DNA of 23,610 nucleotides, taken from assembly GCA_021464525.1 (NCBI GenBank), contig JADRCO010001009.1, positions 1 to 23,610 of the forward strand, read 5' to 3'. Each line of letters begins with the position of its first letter. The stretch's first letter is position 1. The stretch is from Rhizophagus sp. LPA8_4_AMF. Taxonomy: Eukaryota > Glomeromycota > Glomeromycetes > Glomerales > Glomeraceae. The notes below the pieces were generated by a model. That model ran no database searches. It was not told where the DNA came from and saw only the letters and a list, made by a program, of their open reading frames with translations. Positions 10,895 to 19,064 of the stretch are shown in pieces. Made by a program: the position numbers and the translations under genes.

Positions 10895-11547
10895 TTAACC
10901 ATAGTTTAACCGGAAAACATCATTAAGTACCCAATAGGTACTACCATCGGGAATAAGTTGAAAAGCTTGTGAAAATCTTGTTGCGTTGGTTTCCTGGTCA
11001 ATCTTTGGTAAAGTTTAGATTTGACGTGTTTAGTTAAAATGAGAGTAGGGTAAAATTGCAAATATTTGGATAATTTACCAGCAATTCGCCAGTGACCATC
11101 ACAAATATTCCATTATTAATACTTGGCTGAGCATCTAAAGTAGCAATACGGTGTGCCACTTGCTGAAATGGCAAAGACTAACAAAATGAAATTATTTCAG
11201 AAAATTTTAAAAATATAATAATAAAAAAAAAATATGTAATATATACAGTCAATTTTCCGATAATATTATTCACTCCTTTAAATGGAGCACCTTCGAAAGT
11301 TAGCATAGAATCGTCACGCTGATATGGAATTATTATAAATTTTAATAAATATTTTACGCGAAAAATAAATAAATAAATAAATTTAGTTAATTAAGCCGGG
11401 CATAAATTAATTTGCACGTAATAAAAAGCACGAAATCTCAACTTCTAAAGTACTCACATAAAGTGGCTTAAGATTATTTCTGTCGGATTGAAACACTTGG
11501 TAATAATATTGAACGAATTGACTTGCAAGTGTATTAAGGTCAGCCAT
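10895..11547 (-). CDS. NTF2: Nuclear transport factor 2
   Basis: Small homodimeric carrier that returns Ran-GDP to the nucleus by binding FxFG nucleoporins. Four exons: 11458-11547, 11247-11318, 11079-11177, 10895-11002; joined 369 nt, 122 aa, matching the usual 120-127. Family signatures are the N-terminus MADLNTLASQFVQYYYQVF, the DDSMLTFEG segment, GVNNIIGKLTSLPF, the VMVTGELL strand, FSQAFQLIP and the C-terminal VLNDVFRLNYG. The product is the stand-alone NTF2 domain, with no Mex67/G3BP-type fusion. Introns are 139, 69 and 76 nt, all GT-AG; the first carries an AAAT repeat at about 11363-11382. The upstream neighbour on the same strand is cyanase, 237 bp away. Confidence 0.95.
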
Positions 11548-11784
11548 TTATCAAATTTCTTTTTTTCGGTTTCAATAATAATAACAAATCGGGAATTTTA
11601 ACAGTTAAAGTAGTAAAAGAAAAAAAAAATGTTGATTTCGTATATTACAAATTTACAGCATCTTATTGGTAGATAAGAATTACAGTACATCCCGTGATAG
11701 TTGCAGGACATCATGCGTTTAAGATGATACCGATCATTTTATTATATATAATGAAACATAACAATTATAACTACACTTTTACAT
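11548..11784 (-). promoter_or_regulatory. NTF2 upstream region and cyanase 3' flank
   Basis: 237 bp between two genes on the minus strand. It must hold both the cyanase terminator and the NTF2 promoter. An A-rich/T-rich leader lies just 5' of the NTF2 ATG. No specific element is recognised. Confidence 0.45.
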
Positions 11785-12812
11785 CTACCATTTTCTGTAT
11801 GGTAAAAACTTACCTTCAAATGTTATTTTGACCTTTTCATGGTCTTCTTTCTTAATCTGTATATTTCGAAATATTAACATGAATCATTAAATCTAAAATT
11901 TGAAGTAATTAAATAATAAACAAATACCTTGTCAACTTTTGCGGTAAAGTCAATTGCAGACATAATCCCATCACCAAACTATTAAATTGATCAATATGCG
12001 ATTTGATTTCATGTAAACTGACAAATATAACAAAATTTTAAATTATTATTAATTTCAGTTCGATGATTATACCTTTTCATGAATCACTGCCTTAAGTGGA
12101 TATCCATACACCTAAAACATTATCAATTATTAAGACATTAATCATTTATTTATTACCAATTAACATTATAGTTTAAATTCACCTGCAATATTTCATAGAA
12201 TCGATAAATAACAGGATCAGTTGGTGGCATTTGAAATAATCTTGATGAAAATTAAAAGAAATTAATAAAGTTCCTTTCATGAATCTTCTCGCTTTTAGAG
12301 ACCAAATTACACAGTAATGAATTACCCTCCACGATCGGGGAAATAAGTTTTAGTCCCAAAATCATTAATCAAATAATTTTCTCTAATATCCAACACAAGG
12401 CTTAATTCCTTTAGATCCGATTCATCAGGTTTAGCCTTAAAATAATTTTTTTTTAAAAAAAAAGGCTATAAAAAAAATTACATAACTGTTAATTTATAAT
12501 AAATTTCATTAAACCTGTCCATAAAAAACTGCTGCAACCCAAACTTCATCTTTGTTAATCTTTTTGCCAATATCCGCAAATCTAATGATAAACAAATAAT
12601 TAAATTGATAAATATAATAAATATAATGAAAATATGAAACGTAAAAAAAAAAAGAATAACTCACGTTAATTTTTTTGCAGCTTTAGCTTCAAAAAGAGTT
12701 TGACACATTAATGGAAGTTTACTTTTTAATACCGGCTATGAAGGTAAATATTTGATTAATCAAATAAATTATTGTACTATTCGATCAAAACCATTTCTTC
12801 ACATACATTCAT
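11785..12812 (-). CDS. cynS: Cyanate hydratase (cyanase)
   Basis: Converts cyanate plus bicarbonate to ammonia and carbon dioxide through carbamate; family members are decamers. Eight coding exons: 12807-12812, 12665-12735, 12515-12581, 12326-12435, 12183-12240, 12073-12111, 11928-11978, 11785-11856; joined 474 nt, 157 aa (the E. coli enzyme has 156). The N-terminal helical domain has LTFADIGKKINKDEVWVAA and VFYGQAKP. The catalytic domain has PTDPVIYRFYEILQVYG and FGDGIMSAIDF. The catalytic triad maps to Arg98, Glu101 and Ser124, which are E. coli Arg96, Glu99 and Ser122 shifted by two. The chain ends GKFLPYRKW then TAG. The first coding exon is only ATG AAT followed by a GTATGT donor; if wrong, the next Met is within exon 2 and would cost about 11 residues of the N-terminal helix. 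The GTAAGT at 11813 in the last exon is a decoy, since reading through gives the conserved C-terminus. Confidence 0.95.
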
Positions 12813-12962
12813 TTTCGAAGAACAGAATTTTTTTTTTTTTTTTTTACGAAACGCCGTATTTATACAATTATGTATTACATAAATAAAACTGTCATGATAG
12901 ATTATATAAACTGTGCCGATCATGTAAAGATGATTATTACGTTTTTTAGTTGGAGAACAAAA
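12813..12962. promoter_or_regulatory. Short divergent promoter between cyanase and L-serine dehydratase
   Basis: 150 bp (57 bp if serine dehydratase starts at 12870) separates the two start codons. It contains an 18-base T run at 12828-12845, a poly(dA:dT) tract of the kind that excludes nucleosomes in fungal promoters. Arrangement and tract suggest shared control; this is inference. Confidence 0.5.
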
Positions 12963-15141
12963 ATGAGAATTTTACAATTTCTTAATATAACACACAATAC
13001 ATTGAGAATTGGTCTTGTCTCTCACATTGGGCAACGACGACATCTATTTTTTACGAGAAAAATATTTAATTTTGAACAAACTGTTCGACAAGCAACAAAT
13101 TTTAGAACATGTAATTCATATAATTCTAAGGTTGAATTTAATTCTCTCTCTGCATCAAAAGTTTCCATTACCAACGAGAATGATGCTGTTATTAGTACAT
13201 TTGATCTCTTTAGTATTGGTATTGGTCCATCCTCAAGGTTTGTAACGGTCACACTATAATATCCAAAATATCATTCATAAATTTGGGTCAAATTTTAAAT
13301 AGTCATACCGTCGGTCCGATGCGAGCTGCCAAGAAATTTATTGAAGAACTAAAACAAAATAATGTATTTCATAAGGTAAGGTAAAGAACATTTTCCATAT
13401 TTACTTACTTAACACTTAATAAGTGAATTTGTTTAACTAGATTACAAGAATTCGTATTGATCTATATGGATCACTTGCTCTAACTGGCAAAGGCCATGGT
13501 ACTCCTAATGCAATTTTAATGGGGTTGGAAGGAGAGACTCCAGATGAGATAAACACGGCAAAAATAGTACCACGGATTGCACAAATATACGAAACAGGTA
13601 AATTTATAATGCTAATGGTTTTTAATTTATTGATCTAATTAATCACTTTAGTCTGATTATTGTTATGGAATCAAGACATTCTCAAATTAGATGGAATGAA
13701 TCCTATTAAATTTATTCCAGAAAAACACATTATTTTTCATTATCATGAATCTTTACCGATACATCCTAATGGTATGCGATTTATTGCTTTCGATGAACAA
13801 GGAGATTGTGTAGCCTCCAGTGAATTTTTTTCAACTGGCGGAGGATTTATTATCGGTGAAACCGAAATCCATGAAAATAGGAAAAATATTTTTCGCAAAA
13901 ATAATGATCTTATTAAACAAAAACAAAATGCTATGTCTTCCGCATTTCCATTCAGTACTGCTGAAGAACTTTTACAAATATGTAAACGGGAGAACATGAC
14001 CATTGCTCAAATGGTCTATCAGAACGAATTGCAGTGGCGCAGTAAAGAAGAAATAAAAAAAAAGGTATTTTATTAGCAATAATTGTAAATTAATTTTAAG
14101 ATACTATTTAATCATAATTCTATTAATTAGGTAATGGAGATATGGAATATAATGGATCAAAGTATACGAAACGGATGTCTAAGCACAAAAGAATATTTGC
14201 CAGGTTCTTTAAAAGTTCGTAGAAGGGCACCAGGATTATATAATAAGCTTTTAAAAGACATGTATCCTCAAAACTCATCGAATTATACTGCAATAAAAAA
14301 TTCATTATTACAACCTTTAGCAGCGGCCACTAGAAAGTCAATAACAGTAAACGTTTTAGATGTTATTTCGGTTTATGCCATTGCTGTAAATGAAGAAAAT
14401 GCAGCAGGTGGTAAAGTTGTTACAGCTCCTACTAATGGAGCAAGTGGCGTTATTCCTGCTGTTCTTAAATATTATTTGGAATTCATATCAGAGCAAAGTT
14501 CTGAAAAAGAAATTATGGATTTTTTATTTACAAGTGCCGCTATTGGCATGCTTTATAAAAAAAGAGCTAGCATTAGCGCGGCAGAGGTAATAAATAAGTT
14601 TTTAGATGTGAATGTTAAATTTATATATTAAAACAATTTTTGTATATTAAAACGAAAGATGGGTTGTCAAGGAGAAATCGGCGTCGGTATGTAATACCTA
14701 ATGATTAATGTGTTTACATTTAACAATATTTATTAATTTCAGTACTTATACAGCTTGTAGCATGGCGGCAGCAGCGTTTGCCGCAGTAATGGTACGTTTA
14801 AAATCTCTATCTAAACAAATAATTATCCTAAAAAAAATTTTTTTATATAGGGAGGCACCCTAGAACAGATTGAAGATTCCGCAGAAATCGGTATGGAACA
14901 CAATCTCGGATTAACCTGCGATCCGATTGATGGGTTAGTACAAATACCGTGTATTGAGCGAAATGCATTAGGTGGGATAAAAGCACTAGGAGCTGCTCAG
15001 CTTGCATTAAGGAGCAGATCGGTCGCAAAAGTTACACTCGATCAAGTAATTGAAACAATGCGACAAACTGGTATAGATATGCAAACAAAATATAAAGAAA
15101 CAAGCCAAGGAGGATTGGCAGTTAATGTTCCACTTTGTTAG
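12963..15141 (+). CDS. sdaA: L-serine dehydratase, single-chain iron-sulfur (bacterial SdaA) type
   Basis: Deaminates L-serine to pyruvate and ammonia using a [4Fe-4S] cluster, unlike the PLP enzymes (Cha1 type) usual in fungi. Exons: 12963-13237, 13303-13375, 13441-13597, 13676-14064, 14131-14586, 14659-14686, 14754-14791, 14851-15141; joined about 568 aa. The beta-type domain starts at [14 protein letters not shown] and [10 protein letters not shown], with [13 protein letters not shown] and STGGGFI. The alpha-type domain has [56 protein letters not shown] and ETSQGGLAV. Candidate cluster ligands are Cys453, Cys495 and Cys506; their spacing of 42 and 11 is what I recall for the characterised bacterial enzyme. 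About 80 extra N-terminal residues, rich in Arg/His and hydrophobics and poor in acids, look like a mitochondrial presequence. The frame also has an ATG at 12870 (31 residues longer); I prefer 12963 for its AAAATG context and the Arg-rich start. The acceptor at 13674-13675 is inferred, because the nearer AG would create a stop. Confidence 0.92.
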
Positions 15142-15204
15142 ATTATAAAATAACGATAATTGGCTACGTACTGTAACACCGCATTATGTGTTACATAAAT
15201 ATAA

Positions 15205-15246
15205 TTAATTCATTAATTCAATTAATTCGGTTAATTCGGTTAATTC
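15205..15246. repeat. Five TTAATTC units at 8-9 bp spacing just 5' of the Atg22 ATG
   Basis: TTAATTC occurs at 15205, 15213, 15222, 15231 and 15240, a near-perfect 9-bp period that ends three bases before the start codon. It occupies most of the 108-bp gap between the serine dehydratase stop and the Atg22 start, so it sits in the promoter or 5' leader. Confidence 0.85.
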
Positions 15247-15249
15247 GAT

Positions 15250-16932
15250 ATGGATGAATTTGACATAGAAATAAATCCCAACGTGGGGATTAACAATTCA
15301 AGCACAACTCTTCCGAATAAAACTACAATCGAACAGCTTAAAATAAACGAAAATCAGGAACCTATTTTAACAAAAAAAGAATTATTTGCATGGTATCTTT
15401 ACGCATTTGCCTGTGAGGTTTATTCTGTAGTTTCAATATCAAGTTTTATACCTTTAATTTTAGAACATTTTGCTTCAGAGAAGGGTGTAACTAGCATTGA
15501 TCGAACACCTTGCAAAACTGATAAAGAAGGATTACGATGTGTAGTAAATATATTTGGATTTTGGATCGATACAGCATCGTTCAGTTTATATACATTTTCA
15601 TTGAGCGTAATATTGCAAGCAATTACGACAATTTCAATTGGAGCAACAGCAGATCATGGGGCAATGCGCAAAACGTTGCTTCTGAAATTTGCTTTTGTTG
15701 GAAGTATATCAGCAATGTTATTTTTATTGATTCCTTCTGGCTCATATATAATTGCTAGTATTTTAACTATTATTGGAAACGTGAGTTTTGGTGCAGCTTT
15801 TGTTTGCTTTAACGGATTTTTACCAGTTATAGTTAGAAATCATAGAGATGTAAGAAAAATTTCAAATGAAATAAAAAACTATATAATAGATAAAAATAAA
15901 ACACTTGAACATGATACACAAATTGAAGATGATGAAAGTACTTTAGAGGATCGAAGACTTTTAAGTTCACAAGATCCAATATTAATTAATCTTAAAGAAA
16001 ATTTATTAAAAACTAAAGATCGTATATCGACTCATATATCCGCACGTGGTTTTGCGAGTGGATACTTTGGTGGTATAATCCTTTTAATTATTTGTTTGCT
16101 TATTTCATTTTTATTACGTTCTACCATTTATAGTCTACAAATTGGGGTTTTTCTTTCTGGAATTTGGTGGTTTTTATTTTCTTTATTTGTCGGTAAATGG
16201 CTACGACCTAGGCCAGGTCCTCCTTTATTTCTTAATGAAGAAAGTAAAATAAGATGGATAGATTACGTGACATTCTCTTGGAAAAAATTATGGAAAACAA
16301 TTTTACAAGTTAAAAAGTTGGAAATGACTTTTCGATTTTTGATTGTTTGGATTCTCGTATCAGACAGCTGTACCACTATATCATCAGTAGCTTTGCTTTT
16401 CGCTAAGACTACTTTGAATATAAAGACACCGGGTTTGATTACCTTAACACTGATAGCTCCGATTTCCGCTTTAATCTCAACTTTATTATCATATTTTATT
16501 AAGCTTAGTGTTAAAAAAACGACGATTTTGCTTCTTTTCATGTTATTATTTATTCCTATTTATGGGTGTCTTGGGTTAATTCTACCATTTGGTGGTTTAA
16601 GGAGTTCGGGTGAACTTTATTTTATGGCTGTATGGTTTGGATTCGTTTTGGGACCCCTTCTAAGTTATTGTAGGACAATGTTTGCAGAATTAGTTCCTCG
16701 TGGAAGAGAAACTGAATTTTTTGCATTTTATGCTATAACTGATAAAGGATCAAGTTGGTTTGGACCATCTTTAATAGCTATAATAGTTGATGTTACCGGT
16801 GAAATTAGATATGGATTTTTATTCTTAGTTGTACTTATTTTTTTATCAATACCCATTTTGTGGTTTGTGGATGAAAAAAAAGGAAAGGAAGATGCTGTGA
16901 ATTCCTCTATAGACAATGAAGATATTATTTAA
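15250..16932 (+). CDS. ATG22: Atg22-like vacuolar amino-acid effluxer (MFS)
   Basis: Single 560-aa frame without introns. Atg22 family members are vacuolar membrane proteins that export amino acids produced by autophagic breakdown. About 12 hydrophobic segments are visible (near 48-70, 109-131, 143-163, 167-192, 270-290, 296-315, 361-385, 396-416, 422-447, 456-474, 502-515, 522-541). A long hydrophilic, acidic loop (about 196-265) lies between the fourth and fifth, as expected for the two-bundle MFS fold. Family hallmarks include the WYLYAFACEVYSVV start of helix 1, the GATADHGAMRK cytoplasmic loop after the second segment, and the VPRGRETEFFAFYAITDKGS motif near 482-501. The terminal residues are acidic. 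Its gene follows serine dehydratase on the same strand by 108 bp and overlaps the RING gene by 4 bp at the stop codons. Confidence 0.93.
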   Translation: MDEFDIEINPNVGINNSSTTLPNKTTIEQLKINENQEPILTKKELFAWYLYAFACEVYSVVSISSFIPLILEHFASEKGVTSIDRTPCKTDKEGLRCVVNIFGFWIDTASFSLYTFSLSVILQAITTISIGATADHGAMRKTLLLKFAFVGSISAMLFLLIPSGSYIIASILTIIGNVSFGAAFVCFNGFLPVIVRNHRDVRKISNEIKNYIIDKNKTLEHDTQIEDDESTLEDRRLLSSQDPILINLKENLLKTKDRISTHISARGFASGYFGGIILLIICLLISFLLRSTIYSLQIGVFLSGIWWFLFSLFVGKWLRPRPGPPLFLNEESKIRWIDYVTFSWKKLWKTILQVKKLEMTFRFLIVWILVSDSCTTISSVALLFAKTTLNIKTPGLITLTLIAPISALISTLLSYFIKLSVKKTTILLLFMLLFIPIYGCLGLILPFGGLRSSGELYFMAVWFGFVLGPLLSYCRTMFAELVPRGRETEFFAFYAITDKGSSWFGPSLIAIIVDVTGEIRYGFLFLVVLIFLSIPILWFVDEKKGKEDAVNSSIDNEDII

Positions 16933-17849
16933 GCATAGCTCACTAATTTGTCCCAAGTATCAGTATTTAATTCACTCTCTGTAAACTGAGTAATTTCATG
17001 TATAAATTTTTCTGTTGACTTTCCTAACCAAGGGTTCAGCATTTCAATAACTTCATTTTTTGTTTTTTTTTGTTTATAAAATGATAATATCACCGAAAAG
17101 ACATATTCATCGACCACCACATCATAAGCGTCAGAAAGTATAACTATTAAATCGCGTGTTATAAAAGGTCTTACGCGTTCAGTATCGTACTTATTAAATG
17201 TAAAAATCTTTCTACTTTTTAAATTAGGAACATTTGTTGGAAAAAGATTTTCTGAATAAATTTTATTTCTTATTGATTTTAAATCGCTATTATGTTCAGT
17301 TATATTAGATATCTCTGAGATCCATTTTTGTCGTTTCATCTTACTCCTAATATCATTCTTATCATTCTCCATCGTACCATTTATATAAAGTTTGGTAAAT
17401 GTCCCTTTTGAATCATCTACATCAGTAATTAAAAATTCAACTTTGAATTTACACATAGGACAGTCAGGTGTAACATAAAGCCACTGACGAATGCAAGAGA
17501 CACAGAAAGTGTGATAACAAGGATACAAATAACATTGCTCTTGATAAACTTGCAAACAAATAGGACAATTGGATATGTTGATATCTTCCGTGGAATCCGA
17601 TATTGTTGTTATCGAAGGTGCTGAGGAAGTACAATCTAAAGTTGAGTTATTGAAAGTATCAGAAGAATAGGATTCTAATTTTTCCGCTGTTATTGAATAG
17701 GAAGAATCACAATCAGACTCTTCATTTTCTTCCGTCTCAAAACTCTCGAAAAATGTTTCAGCCGTAATGTTATCTTGATCATAATATAAATTATTCTCTT
17801 CAAATCCTAAAAACTTTGATGCCTGAACTCTGTTTCGTCTCGTATTCAT
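16929..17849 (-). CDS. RING-finger E3 ligase, Topors/ICP0-like C3HC4
   Basis: Intronless 306-aa frame. A C3HC4 RING lies at residues 95-133: Cys95-x2-Cys98, Cys111-x-His113-x2-Cys116-x2-Cys119, Cys130-x2-Cys133, with the CPICL and DCPMCK edges usual for Topors-type ligases. The N-terminus (30-92) is acidic and rich in Ser/Thr and looks disordered. The C-terminal part (about 226-290), including RVRPFITRDLIVIL and LNPWLGKSTEKFIHEITQF, resembles the region downstream of the RING in Topors proteins, so ubiquitin (or SUMO) ligase activity in the nucleus is plausible but unproven. The start is the first ATG, in front of a basic MNTRRNRVQ stretch. Its TAA overlaps the Atg22 TAA on the other strand. 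Confidence 0.88.
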   Translation of the reverse strand: MNTRRNRVQASKFLGFEENNLYYDQDNITAETFFESFETEENEESDCDSSYSITAEKLESYSSDTFNNSTLDCTSSAPSITTISDSTEDINISNCPICLQVYQEQCYLYPCYHTFCVSCIRQWLYVTPDCPMCKFKVEFLITDVDDSKGTFTKLYINGTMENDKNDIRSKMKRQKWISEISNITEHNSDLKSIRNKIYSENLFPTNVPNLKSRKIFTFNKYDTERVRPFITRDLIVILSDAYDVVVDEYVFSVILSFYKQKKTKNEVIEMLNPWLGKSTEKFIHEITQFTESELNTDTWDKLVSYA

Positions 17850-19064
17850 TTTATTTGTAAGCTGGAAGAAAGAATGGAGTTTTTATAGTTTATGTATCAT
17901 AAAATCACATGATGTTTAAAGTTATATGTCTCAAGGTATCACAAATCAATCGTATCATGTGTATTTTTTTTAGTTTTATTCTAAAAAGTAAAATTATTAA
18001 AAATAGAAGTATACAAATTTTTATTTTTTTTTAGAAATAATAACCGCTATCTATAAGTTCTATTGATTGAAACCGCATTTTTTTACTTAACGATAAAAAA
18101 AATATTTTTTTTTTTTTTTAAAAAAAAAGTTATTATTTAAAATTAAAATAAAAAACCAAAAAAATTAAAAATTCTATTAGTTTGCAGAAAAAAGTATTAC
18201 ACAGACAAAGTTAAACAAATAAAGTAACTAAGACAATCAAGTAAGAATACATAAAGCTTTTTACTTTGCTTTTTTTTTTGTTTTTTTCCACCCAAAAAAA
18301 AAAAAAAAAAAATTAAAAAAAAAACCCTAAAAAAATTTTATAGTTATAAAAAAAAGTGTATATATACGATTTGAAAGTGTATTATTAAAAAAATCTACCA
18401 ATTTTTGAAGTCGGATCTGTTATAATAAAAGAAAGTATTTTTGAGAAAATATTGAAATATTACAATTTGATCAAAATGTCTTGTGGTGATTAAAGATTGA
18501 ATCTCTGTTTTTTACGTCGAAGGAGAAATAGAAGTTATGATCCAGAAATGCAAAATTGTTTAAAAAATTTTTGATTCTTGGTTTGTTGCCCTTGAAAAAA
18601 CTTGGTAAAACCGGTTCCAGGTCAACCTTAAAGTTTAGATGGGTATAGCCGACCAAGAGGAAAACATACCAAAAATGAATAAAAAAGATAACAGAAATTA
18701 GAACTAATGATCATAATAATAAAAAAGGTATTACTTGTGGAACGTTATTTATATTCCATAAAAAGAATTGCTCCTGTTATTAGAAAAATTCGCCCAAAAC
18801 CCTCTAAAATTATTTTATCTTCCAATTATAGAAACGAAATATATGAAATCTTAATATATATGGAAAATCCTTCGATTTTTATATACTCGAACATAGATAT
18901 ATATAAATTTAATAATAATTATAAATAATATCCGCGGAATTATTTTCCTCCTCTCACGACTATTAAAATGAAATTACATATACGCGCACACGCGCACACG
19001 TACTTCAGAAATGTACAATAAAGTTTTTTTTTTAAAAGAAAAAAAGAAAATGAATAATAAAAAC
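17850..19064. other. Gene-poor region between the RING and casein kinase genes
   Basis: The first 120 bases are the RING promoter side, with GTATCATGTGT at 17952-17962 and a TCACATGATG at about 17904. Then come long A/T runs (18090-18340). A less AT-biased block at about 18400-18930 has short broken frames on both strands (61 aa on - at 18471-18656; 73 aa on + at 18707-18928) that I do not recognise and do not call genes. Alternating purine-pyrimidine (ACGCGCACACGCGCACACGT) lies at 18983-19002. Confidence 0.5.

Noticed and set aside
13022-13252. Minus-strand 76-aa frame and overlapping plus-strand 78-aa frame
   Set aside because: Shadows of serine dehydratase exon 1, which carries the conserved [14 protein letters not shown] start of the domain.
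13649-13675. Acceptor TTTAG at 13647-13651 for serine dehydratase exon 4
   Set aside because: Using it gives an immediate TGA; the AAG at 13673-13675 keeps frame and yields the expected protein.
18600-18660. tRNA-like GGTTCCAGGTCAACC string
   Set aside because: Neighbouring arms do not pair into a cloverleaf and there is no B-box GGTTCGANTCC.
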